A stretch of 64,000 nucleotides of DNA from Bicyclus anynana (GCF_947172395.1 NC_069084.1:7689107-7753106), one strand, 5' to 3'. Shown: positions 11,043-21,838, numbered from the stretch's first letter. The notes: generated from the letters alone by a model not told the origin. Numbers and translations: made by a program.

Positions 11043-11554
11043 ATAATACAAACGCAAAGTACAATCGAAACGTTTCAACAGTCAAAGAACAATCTAAATA
11101 AAAGAATTTCGCTTTCACAATAGAGAACTCGGAACTTGGAATTGAAACACTTGAAATACAAGAGATCTCGTCGCGTTCCCGCCACGCAGTAGGTAAACAC
11201 CTCTTAAGACTTGAAGCAATATTTCAAAGGCGTTGTAAAGCATCAGGTGCCTCATTAGGAGAACAAACAGACACCAGGTAATAGCAAATTTTCGGGGCAT
11301 TAATAACGTCTGGCGCAATTACTAACTAAATTCATTAGCAGATTGGGGTGTAGCATAAATATTTAGCAGCCGGCTCTAATACATTAGAAGGCAGAAGCTA
11401 TCTGTGAATTATGTATCAGCGTATGGTACAAGTGAAACGAGATCAAAGGTCGGTTGTGGTACAATTGAAACGAGATCAAAGATCGGTAGATTGTGTCAGA
11501 AGTCTATTAGAATCCAAAACTAGTTTTTTGAATACTTATGTTATAAAGACATAA
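11043..11554. other. Unassigned stretch
   Basis: The partial direct repeat GAAACGAGATCAAAG occurs twice at 11434-11480. No gene or known repeat was recognised. Confidence 0.35.
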
Positions 11555-11720
11555 TCATCATCACATCAGCCGATGGACGTAAACTACCTGCTTAATATAC
11601 GAAGGTACTTCAAAATTTTATAACCAACTAACGGCCTCCTGACATATTTCAAATTGTCAATCCATCTTGCTGACCAACGCTGTCCTTTAATTTACGGGGT
11701 CACCATTTCAATAAATAACT
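11555..11720 (-). mobile_element. RTE-like LINE 3' stub, degraded
   Basis: AATCATCATCACATCAGCCG and ATGGACGT, then CATCTTGCTGACCAACG and GGGGTCACCATT, correspond to the better stubs at 331 and 47626. Indels have destroyed the reading frame. Confidence 0.55.
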
Positions 11721-11790
11721 GTTTGTTTAATAGACATTTTCATTTTATTGGAAGAACAAATAAACCAAATATTAAGTAAATTTTATATTT

Positions 11791-12071
11791 GACGGCCACG
11801 TGGCGCAGTGGGTACTGAGTGACCCTGCTTTCTGCATCCACGGCCGTGGGTTCGATTCCCACAACTGGAAAATATTTGTGTGATGAGCATGAGTGTTTTC
11901 CAGTGTCTGTGTGTATTTATACATTATATAAGTATTTATATGTAGTATATAATTGTATATTAATATTATAATATCAACTATCTTAGCACCCATAACACAA
12001 GCTACTCTGTATGCTTACTTTGGTTCTATATAGTGATGTGTATTGTTTAAGTATATTTATTTATTTATTAG
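11791..12071 (+). mobile_element. SINE-I with tRNA-like head
   Basis: The head GACGGCCACGTGGCGCAGTG contains box A (TGGCGCAGTGG). Box B is GGGTTCGATTCCCAC at about 11848. A body with GTGTGTATTTATACATTATA follows, then a tail CTTTGGTTCTATATAGTGA and (TTTA)n. The same tail occurs without the head on the minus strand at 58255 and 60867. A functional tRNA is unlikely because the body runs straight on into SINE sequence. Confidence 0.75.
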
Positions 12072-12653
12072 CTAAAATGCATGTTACCAGGAAGTTTGAT
12101 TTGACAAACACAGTGTTACTATCACATTTATTACAAGTTCTTATTTAACTTATATTATAGGACTCTAAAGGTGATTGCAAATATAAGAAAACTAATGTAG
12201 AACAAAGGTTATGATTCACAACACTTGTCAGGACAACTTAATTAACAAATTAAACTGTAACCAAAATAAGACCCTAGAATGGCAGAGAATGACCTTGAGT
12301 GGAGTCACGTACTTGTGAACGATGTGTGTAGGGTTAAAGGCGCCTTTTACTGATATCAAACACTCCCCTTTTCCACTCAAGTCACTCTCCCCGCCTATCC
12401 CAAGTAACCCATAAAGAATTACACAACAAGAGATGTGGACGACTCGAACGCCACGAGCACACTGAAGCCGACACTAGATCGAGCGACGTCATATCTGTCA
12501 CAGACTACTATTTACAACACTAAACGGCGATAACACTTACCCTCCTAAAATGGCATGAGAACTGTGAATCAAACCTTAGAAGTTAAACTGTAACGTTTAA
12601 AGAAGAAGTTTAAAGTGCGATTACACCGATTACTTTATTTACTTGCGCAATTT
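12072..12653. other. Unassigned stretch
   Basis: No gene or repeat was recognised. The patch at 12360-12500 is somewhat GC-richer. Confidence 0.35.
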
Positions 12654-12976
12654 GACGGCCTCCGTGGGGCAGTGGTATGCGCGGTGGATATACAAGACGG
12701 AGGTCCTGGGTTCGATCCCCGGCTGGGCAGATTGAGATTTTCCTAATTTGTCCAGGTCTGGCTGGTGGGAGGCCTCGGCCGTGGCTAGTTACCACCCTAC
12801 CGGCAAAGACGTACCGCCAAGCGATTTAGCGTTCCGGTACGATGCCGTGTAGAAACCGAAAGGGGTGTGGATTTTCATCCTCCTCCTAACAAGTTAGCCC
12901 GCTTCTATCTTAGACTGCATCATCAGAGATTGTAGTCAAGGGCTAACTTGTAAAGAATAAAAAAATAAAAAAAAAT
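12654..12976 (+). mobile_element. SINE-A, full length
   Basis: Head GACGGCCTCCGTGGGGCAGTG, box B GGTTCGATCCCCGGC, body TCTGGCTGGTGGGAGGC to GTGTAGAAACCGAAAGGGGT, and tail GGCTAACTTGTAAAGAATAA with A-rich end. An internal deletion near 12921 removes the CATCACTTACCATCAGGTG region seen in other copies. Confidence 0.9.
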
Positions 12977-13655
12977 ATTAGTGTGAGTTAGACTGTAATG
13001 TGATACTAAGAGGCTGGTTTGATGATGAAGTTAGGACTTATAAGATAGTTTTGAGATTTTTTTTAATATTCATTTTGAAGTATTGGTACAGGCAAATTTA
13101 TGTAACCAAACACCGCTAATCGCTTAAGACTTGATCTCTATCTACTTGTACAGAATTGACTTTTACATACAATGAATAACATACATGAAGATTTTGGTAG
13201 TAAATAAACTAAGTTCGTATTCGAGTTCGCGGGATATTGATTAGGGAGGGTACAAGATTGTTTTACTTTGGGATTTGCCAGGCGCCAGGGAATATTGGGG
13301 GTACGAAATATTGGAATCTCTGGGAAATGTTTAAGTAATAATATTGTGAAGCAACTTCCCTTTGTGAATGGTTTTGATGTTAACGCATGTGAAGAAAGAA
13401 AGCAAAATATTTTCATAAGAACATACGCGGAATACGTGTACCTGGTATAATATTGAGGTTTATTATTCTTTCATGGTAGAACATTATACGATATTTACTA
13501 CTGGCGAATGCCTACCACTTTGTCTGCATAGAAATTATATACTTTTTAATTTACTTCTAATAAGGTTACTTAGAAAACAATAAAGTCGGTGAAATCTGTA
13601 CTTCTGTGAAAATGTACTTTTGTTTTCTCCCTAGGGGAAATTGATTTTATTCTAA
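12977..13655. other. Unassigned stretch
   Basis: The minus 92-codon frame (13138-13416) and the overlapping plus 60-codon frame have no recognisable domain. Confidence 0.35.
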
Positions 13656-13943
13656 ACTAGCGGACGCCTGCGACTTCGTCCGCGTGGAATTTAGTTTCAC
13701 AAGTCCCTCGGGAACCATGGATTTTTCCAAAATAAAAAGTAGTAAGTAAGTAAGTAAGTAGCCGAGGCGTGGATTTCAAATCCATGGATTTCTTTAGGAT
13801 AAAAAGAAGCATATGTGTTAATCCAGAGTAAAATCTATTTACATTTCAAGCCTAATCGCTTCAGTAGTTGCGGCGTTAAAGAGTAACAAACATCCAAACA
13901 ACCATACATCCATACAAACTTTCGCGTTTATAATATTATAGTA
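13656..13943 (-). mobile_element. HEL-1 copy carrying an (AAGT)n microsatellite
   Basis: The plus strand reads ACTAGCGGACGCCTGCGACT, GGAACCATGGATTTTTC and AATCGCTTCAGTAGTTGCGG, and ends TTTATAATATTATAGT. An (AGTA)n run at 13739-13760 and a duplicated CCATGGATTT segment interrupt it. Confidence 0.7.
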
Positions 13944-14049
13944 CGATATGATCATCTACTTTCAATATTTAATAAAATAAAACCATTTGATTGAGTAAAG
14001 AGTACGCCACATCACCAACAGCGTAGGAAAGCTCGCTATTCTTGAGTCA

Positions 14050-14201
14050 GCCATTGACGGTCAATCATTCTCACGTTTCTGCAACGCAAACGGCAGCAAA
14101 GAGGTTTTATAAGTCGATCCCTCATGCACGCAGCGACCAATACACGATCAGTTATAGTCGTGGGTGCTGCAGAAACGTGAGAATTATTGATCGTCAATGG
14201 C
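14050..14201. mobile_element. Small inverted-repeat element (~34-bp arms)
   Basis: The arms 14050-14083 and 14168-14201 share GCCATTGACG, CAAT and TCTCACGTTTCTGC with few mismatches. The frames on both strands here are shadows of the palindrome. Confidence 0.65.
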
Positions 14202-14852
14202 GTGCATTGGATATACATAAGTATAAGTTTCAAAATACGCGGCCGTGGCCATGGCATAATTACTTTTTATCATGTAAAATTTAATTATATTTAGTTCTGT
14301 ATTATAAAAATCAAAAGTATATTTCCCGAATAAAATTATGTTTTGCTCAAAGTTTTAATTCACTTCTATACCAAAATTTATCAAAATAGATTGAACAGTT
14401 CAGGCGAAAGAAAACATTAAATAAAATCAAGGGCATATAAACGATGTATAAGTATATACGATAAAAAAGGACTTAGTGATATTAACGAATAATCAAAAAC
14501 ATTGGGACCAATGTAATAAACATAAAGCCAAGAACTATAGAGACAGTGTTAATAACATTAAGATACACACATGCTCACATGCGTATTGTATGCCAAAGAT
14601 AAAATAAAGGCTTTTGTCCAATATATACTCGTAACCTTCGTATCTTTCAATTCGAGTCACAATAATCTCGGCTGCTTAAATATAACGTCACACCCTTGTC
14701 AAGCACATATGACCGGCACATTGGATTAACTATGACAACAATGACTGTTTTATGGTCTATACCTCTCTATCTATAGTATCGTGTAAGACAGAGAGAGATA
14801 GAGATGTACTCGAAACACATACTGTTGAGTTATAAAAACACTACAATCTTAA
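14202..14852. other. Unassigned stretch
   Basis: No gene or repeat family was recognised. Confidence 0.35.
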
Positions 14853-15043
14853 GTTATAACTCATATTAAAACTGTAACAAGTCAAATTCTGTACATTTGA
14901 AATAGTTTGAAAATATCCTCAATGAACAAGAAATCGAAAAAAATATATTTTTTGCTTCAGTATCGATTGTTTATCCTTCAATAATAATTTTCAAAATATC
15001 TTCAACGTACCGAATTTGACCTGTTACAGTTATATTATAACTA
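14853..15043. mobile_element. Inverted-repeat element (~45-bp imperfect ends)
   Basis: The left end AAAACTGTAACAAGTCAAAT, TTCTGTACATTTGAAATA and GTTTGAAAAT is mirrored at the right end (CAAAATATCTTCAACGTACC, GAATTTGACCTGTTACAGT). AGTTATAA lies just outside on both sides in inverted form. Confidence 0.6.
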
Positions 15044-15351
15044 TATAGATAAAAGGAAAGAAAGTTATCCGATATTCACCCGTAGGGGAATCGCAGATGT
15101 CTGCTTCTAGTAAAGTAGTATAAATTGAGTGTCTGTAGATACTTTAAATAAATTGGTTAATTTGCATTGGAAATATTATACACATCAATATTCGTGCTGA
15201 TGAACTTGTGAAATTTTCGTTTAAAACATATTTAATTTGGTAAACTGCAGAAGTTTTTTTTATTTATTATAAGCGATAAATATCCATTTAATTAAAATTC
15301 AGATCAAACGGATACTGCGCAGTTGAACATTGCAGGATCTCAACATCTCCT
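15044..15351. other. Unassigned stretch
   Basis: AT-rich; nothing recognised. Confidence 0.35.
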
Positions 15352-15520
15352 GCTGGTCTATTCACTAATTTAGTCTTTATTAACAACCTATTAAAATTAA
15401 CATTAAATCAACTGAGAAATCTATCTACCTACTGTATGATATTCACGTCAGTAGGTGCCGGGTGACAATCTCAATTTCATATAATGTCAACTAACATACG
15501 TCAAAGTTAGTGAATTGGCC
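15352..15520. mobile_element. MITE-G copy
   Basis: The left end GCTGGTCTATTCACTAATTT and right end TCAAAGTTAGTGAATTGGCC are inverted relative to each other. The middle contains GTCAGTAGGTGCCGGGTGAC, like the copies at 3241 and 59636. Confidence 0.65.
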
Positions 15521-15554
15521 TTGATGATTTTCCGGTGTGAAATGTTCGTAGATG

Positions 15555-15665
15555 ACATTTTACTGGATGTGGGTGTCATTGTCGCTTGATTTCGTCGTAT
15601 TTTTGCGAATAATAGTAAAATTAATCACTATCAATAACATTTTATATGATTGCGACTATTCAGTC
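15555..15665 (-). mobile_element. MITE-F, old copy
   Basis: GGATGTGGGTGTCATTGTCG and GATTTCGTCGTATTTTTGCG match the phrase GACCTGGGTGACGTTGTCGC in younger copies with about one mismatch in five. Confidence 0.45.
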
Positions 15666-16344
15666 ACAATGCACGATTCGTTCTAAATATAAGAAGTGTA
15701 CAGATTTCACTTATTTGCAATGTAAAACATTCAAAAGTTGCAGGATCCGGAGAAGTCGTCCTAAATCGTTCGAGGGCGTGATTCAATTCTCAAGAAAGAT
15801 GCTTTAAATTCCGATCGGGCGATCCTATTCAAGGGCTGACAAAAGGGATTTGATAAGACTAATATTTAAGTTATACGAACGAAAATAAAAAGCGTTGATT
15901 AAACCGATTATCTTGGCAACCCGTATTTCTTAGGGTTCCGTATATTTGGGTCTGTCTTTCTTTCCCTTTTTATAATAAATGTCCCTATAAAATGATATTG
16001 AAATACTCAAGCTGTAAAAGTATGAGAATTTTCTTTTTACTATAAACTTTTCGAGTTAAAACGAGTTAGATACGTCACAAATAATTATTTATCAAAGACA
16101 ATATTTGCAATGTAACTTTTAAGAACCTACAGATTTTTTTAAGCATACTTAGTATATAATATTATTTGTTTTACAAACATACAATACTTTATTAAAGTTA
16201 ACACTAAAGTTACATAAAAAATACTTAAGTAATAAGTAATAATTAAGTAATCGCGTAACATACTCGTCCATATGAAAAGATTTACGAGTAAAAATATATA
16301 CTGTCGAAATTTGAATTTGATTTTCTACTTGTAAGGCACTTCTA

Positions 16345-16495
16345 TGATGTGCCGGTGACGGCGGGAAATGACTGCGCGCGGGGAGCAGAGGGAAGGACTG
16401 CGCGGGTATGAAGTCGTGCGAGCGGGGCATCGCTACCTCCCTCCCGGCCCGCGAGGACCATCGGGAGTGTTGTAAACGAATTTGCCAGCACAGTA
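16345..16495. mobile_element. MITE-H copy, GC-rich
   Basis: The right part (ATCGGGAGTGTTGTAAACGA, ATTTGCCAGC) is the MITE-H end also seen at 19967 and 32960. The GC-rich core GACTGCGCGGGTATGAAGTC matches the 19768 copy. Two long minus frames here (16149-16502, 16342-16527) are GC-driven shadows. Confidence 0.6.
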
Positions 16496-17189
16496 CAGCC
16501 ATTATCCCTCCTTGAAGGACGGTACATCAGTGGATGTGCAGGGCCTGAAACTTAGCATTGTTTTTTATAGCGGATTATGATTCAGAGGCTAACGATCCTC
16601 CTCCGATAGACACAGGAAAGGGGAAAAAGATAATGATTTTTTATCAAAGTCTTTTTGTTAGATTTTGAATTTTCTTTCCGTAGTACATATGATTTTATTT
16701 GTCGGACAAGTTGTAAATTGGAGTGTGACAGCCCTGTTTCTGATGTAATAGCCTTTGGGATGAGTACATACAGAATAGATGGCTAGGATTCTCTTAGTAT
16801 TAGAAATCAGTTTTAACAAAAATGAATTCTGAGCGGAAACAACAGAGTTCAATTTTGAAAGAAAACGTCTGAAAGCTTGATTCGAACAAACGAAATCTAA
16901 CGCTTGCCTTATAAGCAAAAGTATTTCTTTGGCAATTGAATAGATTTATTTTACTGGGTTTGCATATTTGTCGGATAGCTGTTTATGTAAACTACTGGGG
17001 TACTTTTGTTTATTAGATCATGTTATTTTTATCCACAAAATGCTTAAAATATAAGAATTAACATAAGTTATCTGCGTCTGTTATGGTTGAGATGATGTTA
17101 AGTTATCACCATACATCAGATGAATCATATTATTGTGGTATAGTTATCAGCCTATTTTACGGCGCTAATAAAAGAGAAAGAGAGCTACA
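16496..17189. other. Unassigned stretch with one 86-codon frame
   Basis: The minus frame 16658-16918 encodes a basic peptide with no known motif, signal peptide or clear membrane segment. No promoter or splice context supports it, so I leave it uncalled. Confidence 0.3.
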
Positions 17190-17295
17190 TCTTCATCGGG
17201 TAACATAGCCATCCCTACATAATATATTTTCATCCCATAATCCCATTGGAATGGGAAATACGCGGGTAAAACCGAGGGGCATCTGCCATGAGCTC
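17190..17295 (+). mobile_element. HEL-2 remnant
   Basis: GGTAACATAGCCATCCCTA is followed by ATATTTTCATCCCATAATCC, GGAATGGGAAATACGCGGGT and AAAACCGAGGGGCATCTG. This is the 3' half of HEL-2, diverged. Confidence 0.4.
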
Positions 17296-17449
17296 ATATA
17301 CCTAAGATACATGGGTGTTTTAAAACAAGGTAAGGACCATAAGCTCACACCATAGAAATCCAACAAAACGAAACATATCATAACACAAATAATATGAGGT
17401 TAACATAATTTTAGTAAACAATATTTTGAGAAAAGAAAATATTAAACAA

Positions 17450-17720
17450 AAAATTATGTTAGACATACGTAATATATTGGATAGAAGCAGGCGTTACTTT
17501 GCGGACGTTCATCTTGATTATATAACGATTTATTTATTTTGCTATCATCCGCGAAAAGCCGACGAACCCATGCGACAACATCACCCAGGTCCGACAAAAT
17601 ACTCTCTACGTACGTTTCACCCCGAAACCGGAACATCCTCAGGAGATGTTGACTCTACAACGTGCAATTGCAAAGATTACACGTACGAGGATAGCAAAAT
17701 AAATGAATCATTATATATCG
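17450..17720 (+). mobile_element. MITE-F copy with inverted ends
   Basis: It opens with GGATAGAAGCAGGCGTTACT and GATTTATTTATTTTGCTATC, has the core ACGTACGTTTCACCCCGAAA, and closes with GATAGCAAAATAAATGAATC, the inverse of the opening part. The 113-codon frame 17426-17767 is simply the repeat read through. Confidence 0.65.
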
Positions 17721-17819
17721 GTTTAAAGATATTTATTTCTCCAAAAAAGAACGTACTGTTCACTTAACTTAGAGTTAACATATCGTCATTTTTGCAGACA
17801 GCATGCATTATTGTAACAA

Positions 17820-18290
17820 AATTTTAATTACATTGTTTTTTCAATATTTTGTCCAAGTTTGTGAGGATGTAGGATTTAATCGATTTCTTGAATGCTTTTA
17901 TGTTGTTTAACTCCTTAATGGAGTTTGGCAGATTGTTATATAACTGAGCACCCTCACATAATATGTTTTTATTTCCATAGGTTTTTGTCCGTGGTCGCCA
18001 AATATTGATTTTATATTTATTCCTGAGATTGAGTTTGTTAGTCCTATGCTTAAATGTTATAGTAGAATGTAGTGTGTTGGTCATGATTTTTTTAATTATG
18101 AGACAGGTATTGTATGTGTATAGTTGCGTGATATTGAACAGTTTTGTTTTAGTGTAAAGATCTTTTGTTGGTGTGTAAAAATTGTAATGAAATAGTCTTG
18201 ATCAATTTGTTTTGTGTGCGTTGTAATTTGTTAAGATGTGTCTGTGCAGTTTCTATTAAGTATTCCAAATGTGGCTTTGCTAGAGCGTTA
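17820..18290 (-). mobile_element. LINE reverse transcriptase C-terminus (CR1/Jockey-like), broken
   Basis: The minus frame 17824-18084 gives an 86-residue tail with the LINE-type C-terminal motif LYNNLPNSIKEL, then AFKKSIKSYIL. Reading further 5' (to about 18290) gives ALAKPHLEYLIE, then LNKLQRTQNKLIKT, which are also typical of the region after the RT palm, but in frames broken by stops and shifts. It is a 5'-truncated dead copy. Clade is uncertain. Confidence 0.65.
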
Positions 18291-18291
18291 T

Positions 18292-18337
18292 ATCATTATA
18301 TATACGTAGCATAAACATGCTACGTATATATAATGAT
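18292..18337. repeat. Perfect 20-bp inverted repeat, 6-nt loop
   Basis: Arms 18292-18311 and 18318-18337 (ATCATTATATATACGTAGCA and its complement) around TAAACA. It lies exactly at the 5' break of the LINE remnant on its left. Confidence 0.8.
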
Positions 18338-18532
18338 GCCCTAAGTGAAGTATATAAACATAGCTAACGTTTTTACTGAAGTGGCACATTCTCGTAGCTC
18401 TAAGCTATGATGAAATATTAGCTAGAGGCGAGATGTGACAAGGCAAGGCCGCCGTAGCACATTTCAATATTAGCTGAGTAAAATACTACACTTAGTTTGT
18501 AGGTACTATATTCAAAGATAATATTATATAAA

Positions 18533-18850
18533 CTAGCGGACGCCCGCGACTTAGTCCGCGTGAAACTCGATGTAAACTTTCAACTACCTATCCTAACCCT
18601 ATCCTACCCCTACCCTACCGCCTATCCTACCCTACCCTTCCCTACCCTACCCTACCCTACCCTACTCTACCCTACCCTACTCTACCCTACCCCTACCCTA
18701 CGCCTACCTTTTCCTGAATTTTTTGCTACAAACCTCACGGAGCTCGAGATCTTTCCAACGAATGCAAAACCGTGGAAATCGGTTCGTGCGTTCTGGAGTT
18801 ATAGCGTCAGGAAGGAAAACCCGACTTATTTTTATATAGTAAAAAAAAGA
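18533..18850 (-). mobile_element. HEL-3 Helitron-like element with a CCCTA-type array
   Basis: The plus strand starts ACTAGCGGACGCCCGCGACT, then a run of CCTAC, CCTACC and CCTACCC units at about 18583-18705. TCTTTCCAACGAATGCAAAA, CGGTTCGTGCGTTCTGGAGT and GACTTATTTTTATATAGTA follow. A second copy in the opposite orientation lies at 63718-63978. The 103-codon proline/tyrosine-rich frame is the repeat translated. Confidence 0.75.
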
Positions 18851-18895
18851 AGATTTGTCAGTGTTCTCTAACGAAAGTTGACATAGCGAAATAAT

Positions 18896-19526
18896 ATCCT
18901 ACTAATATTATAAACGCGAAAAGGAGATGGTCCATTTCAGGTCCACTCTTGTACGTATCATTAAAATTTAAAAAATACAAGGATCTTATTAAAATTTATT
19001 AAAGTGAATAAATGTAACTAAATAAAAAGAAATAAATAAAATTAAAACCCAAGTTTTTGAGTTATATCAAGATGGCGCCCTTAGAGCGACTATGACATGA
19101 CAATTGACAGCAAATGTCAAATCGATTACTGCATTGAAAACGTCATCAATCCGCCATTATTACCCTAATAGTTTTGCATTTCTTGGGAGATAATGAATAT
19201 TATTTCGAAAGAATTAAAGTAAATTCGTAGATTTGTATTATCAAAAATAGTTAAAAAAAATATTTTCTTTTATTTCCGCCAGGGTACAATGACTGGACCT
19301 GGCCTCCATACAATTTTGGGCCATCTCCTTTGTAAGGATGTTTGTTTGGATGTGTGTAACTCTTTAACGCCGCAAGTACTTAACCGATTTGGCTTAAATT
19401 CAAAACGAAGATACATAATATTCTGGATTAACAAATAGGCTACTTTTCATCCCGAAAAAATCCATGGTTCCCGCAAGATTTGTGAAAAGTGAATTCCACG
19501 CGGACAAAGTCGCGGGCGTCCGCTAG
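18896..19526 (+). mobile_element. HEL-1 copy split by a MITE
   Basis: The 5' end TCCTACTAATATTATAAACG stops at about 18919. The rest resumes at about 19332 with GTAAGGATGTTTGTTTGGAT, TTAACGCCGCAAGTACTTAA and CCATGGTTCCCGCAAG, and ends GTCGCGGGCGTCCGCTAG. The two parts join into one normal HEL-1. Confidence 0.75.
18920..19331. mobile_element. ~410-bp MITE nested in HEL-1
   Basis: The ends AAGGAGATGGTCCA and the inverse TGGGCCATCTCCTT mark it. The body is AT-rich with ATCAAGATGGCGCCCTTAGA and ACGTCATCAATCCGCCATTA. No transposase frame. The target duplication is not clear because the junction is A/T-rich. Confidence 0.7.
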
Positions 19527-19688
19527 TTATAAATAAAGTTAATGTCCTGATAGAACAAGATGATCTGATAGCGTCACGCGACAACGCTTAATGCAGCAAT
19601 TAATGTATTTAATGTAGGTGGAATTTCAAATTTCAGAAATTAATTAATGAAAATCTTTTCATCTACACTGCCTACTAATATTATAAAA

Positions 19689-19750
19689 GCGAAAGTTTGT
19701 ATGGGTATTTGTTACTTTAAAGAGTAACAAACATCCATACAAACTTTCGC
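19689..19750. repeat. Inverted repeat made of HEL-1 5' ends
   Basis: GCGAAAGTTTGTATGG then TTTGTTACT faces its own complement (AGTAACAAACATCCATACAA, then ACTTTCGC). The HEL-1 start CCTACTAATATTATAAA precedes it at 19672. It looks like two HEL-1 5' ends fused head to head. Confidence 0.65.
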
Positions 19751-19767
19751 CGCAACTACTAACATTG

Positions 19768-19967
19768 ACGAGTCTGGCATGTTTGTAGATGACACTCCCA
19801 TGGTATACGGGCGACGAGGGGAAAGACTATCCGCGCAGTCTTTCCCCTTGTGAAATCGTGCGTGCGGGGAAGTGCAGTGCATCAGTCATGGACTTTTCAT
19901 TCATCGCTATCCGTCCCCCGGCCTGCGCAGACCATCGGGAGTGTTACGAACGAAGTTGCCAAACTAT
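19768..19967. mobile_element. MITE-H copy
   Basis: The right end TCGGGAGTGTTACGAACGAA and GTTGCCAAAC mirrors the left end (TGGCATGTTTGTAGATGACA then CTCCCATGG). The core AAATCGTGCGTGCGGGGAAG matches the 32816 copy in reverse. The 105-codon frame is not a gene. Confidence 0.6.
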
Positions 19968-20089
19968 AGCACGAGTGATTTTTGTGATAATAGACAGCAC
20001 AATAGCACGGCTTACCCTTGTGGTAATTAACATTACCATACGACCTGGAAGAATGAAGAGCTTTGTGATACAATATTCAAAAAAAATCA

Positions 20090-20290
20090 AAATTTATTTA
20101 TTTTAATTAGGTTTAGTTTACAAGCAATTTTGAAAGGTCAGGATTATGTCATAATTTAATTTAATCTAATGGTGGTAATAATAGTCGAAAACTTAAAATT
20201 AAAGTTACGAGGGTTCCATCGCCTTGGTCCAAGATGAGCCCACAACAAACTCAGCCAAGGTTTGAGGTTTTATATTAAGTAGATTACGAA
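20090..20290 (-). mobile_element. LINE 3' untranslated tail
   Basis: The minus strand reads GGCTGAGTTTGTTGTGGGCT, then a phrase ending GGAACCCTCGTAA, and closes with TAAACTAAACCTAATTAAAA and A-rich sequence. These phrases are familiar from 3' ends of lepidopteran Jockey/CR1-type LINEs. A plus-strand relative of the final part lies at 61076. Confidence 0.5.
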
Positions 20291-20640
20291 ATAAGTAGAA
20301 AAAAAAAGTTTGTTATAATAGGTATTTATATAATTAATCAAAATAGAGCAGTTATTGCTTGTAATCAAAGAAGGAACTGCCTAGTGACTTTACGCAGACA
20401 TAATTAAAGCTATATGAACATTTTGCCAACAGAACAGCAAACTCAAATATACTGTTTGCTGTAGCCAAATAACTTCTAAGGCAAATATTTGCCCCAGTAC
20501 GCTAGTAATATGCCAACTCTGTCTGCGTGTGTCCCATTAAGGACAACGTTTGTAATATCAATAATATTAAATGTAATGGTATTTATTTGTTTAATATTTG
20601 TCTACATTGCTTAGGATCTTTTATACTGCCTCAAATTTTG
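20291..20640. other. Unassigned stretch
   Basis: AT-rich; nothing recognised. Confidence 0.35.
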
Positions 20641-20954
20641 ACGACCTCCGTGGCGCAGTGTTAAGCGCGGTGGATTTACAACACGGAGCTCCAGCTTCCT
20701 TCCCTGGTTGCGCCTATTGAGGTTTTCTTAATTGGTTTAGGTCTGGCTGGTGGGAGGTTCCAGCCGTGGCTAATTACCATCCTACCGGCAAAGACGTACC
20801 GCCAAGCGATTTAGCGATGTCGTGTACAAACCGAAAGGGGTGTGGATTTTCATCCTCCTCCTAACAAGTGAGCCCAATTTCATCTTAGGTTGCATCATCA
20901 CTTACCATCAGGTGAGATTGTAATCAAGGGCTAACTGGTAAAGAATAAAAAAAA
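20641..20954 (+). mobile_element. SINE-A, full length but diverged
   Basis: Head GACGACCTCCGTGGCGCAGT with box A intact. Box B is lost (CCAGCTTCCTTCCCTGGTTG). The body and tail AGGGCTAACTGGTAAAGAAT are intact. Loss of box B makes transcription by RNA polymerase III unlikely today. Confidence 0.85.
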
Positions 20955-21838
20955 TTGATTTGATTTTAATTTGGTAAAAATTTTAAGTATAAGGCAATTT
21001 AGCTTTTGGCAATGCTATCCAATGCCCATTTATCTGAAAATGTTTTAGCAGTTAATATAATTTGTCAAAAATTGTCTACAAAAAAATATGCAATATCTAT
21101 AATTATTATCAGCTAGTTAATAGGTATGTTTATAATATACTAAATATTTTAAAATAGACTACAAAATCAATTAATTATTTTCATATTTTGAGCTATAATT
21201 ATAGAATAAGAAAAGTGTATTGAAGCTGGTCAAATGCATGATCAGTTATAGAAATCGCACGCCTTATTCAAACATTTTTATTTACTACATCCGAATATTC
21301 GATGTTTACGAAACAAAAATTTACTCATATTTATGTAGGAATACTCATAGGAAAAAAGAAAATAGGAACGGAAATATAATAAGTACTTATAATAAAACTG
21401 TAGCACTTCCATTTCTGTACATTGAAGATATTTTGAAAATTTAAACATGCGATAATATTAATAGAAGGGAAATAAGGGTTGAAAGTTTACATATATTTTT
21501 AAGCGCCCACTAGTAATATAATATAACTTTGGACAGCCAATTTTAATACTAAAGTACATACCTATGCGTCAAATAATAAGTAGTGACTTTTAAACAAATA
21601 ACATACATACAGCCGAACATAAGACCTCCCACTTTATTTGGATGTCGGTTAATGACATTTAATAAATTTTGAAACATTTCAAGTTTTAAATGGTCTTTTT
21701 AATTGTAACAAATAAAAGATAATAATTATCTCTGAAGAGATTGACTTTAGAAGTGGGAAACTGAAAAAAAAGGAGTTGTATCGATTAAGAATAGATTTTC
21801 TAAATTGCGAATTATGCCTATTGAATAAAAGAAACTAC
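20955..21838. other. Unassigned AT-rich stretch
   Basis: The frame 21220-21444 (74 codons, lysine/isoleucine-rich) reflects base composition. Nothing else was recognised. Confidence 0.35.

Noticed and set aside
11791..11870. Possible functional tRNA gene
   Set aside because: Boxes A and B are present, but the sequence continues directly into a SINE body and tail that recur elsewhere. Acceptor-stem pairing was not convincing.
13739..13760. CRISPR-like or regulatory short tandem repeat
   Set aside because: It is a simple (AGTA)n microsatellite inside a HEL-1 copy. There are no spacers.
16149..16502. 117-codon minus frame
   Set aside because: The N-terminal half is GC-rich MITE-H and the rest is AT-rich sequence. 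An overlapping frame on the same strand is equally open.
17426..17767. 113-codon plus frame
   Set aside because: It is MITE-F sequence. The same peptide pieces appear at 5569 and 21846 on whichever strand the repeat lies.
18560..18871. 103-codon plus frame rich in Tyr-Pro-Thr-Leu
   Set aside because: It is the CCCTA-type array of a HEL-3 element read in one frame. No start context or conservation is expected.
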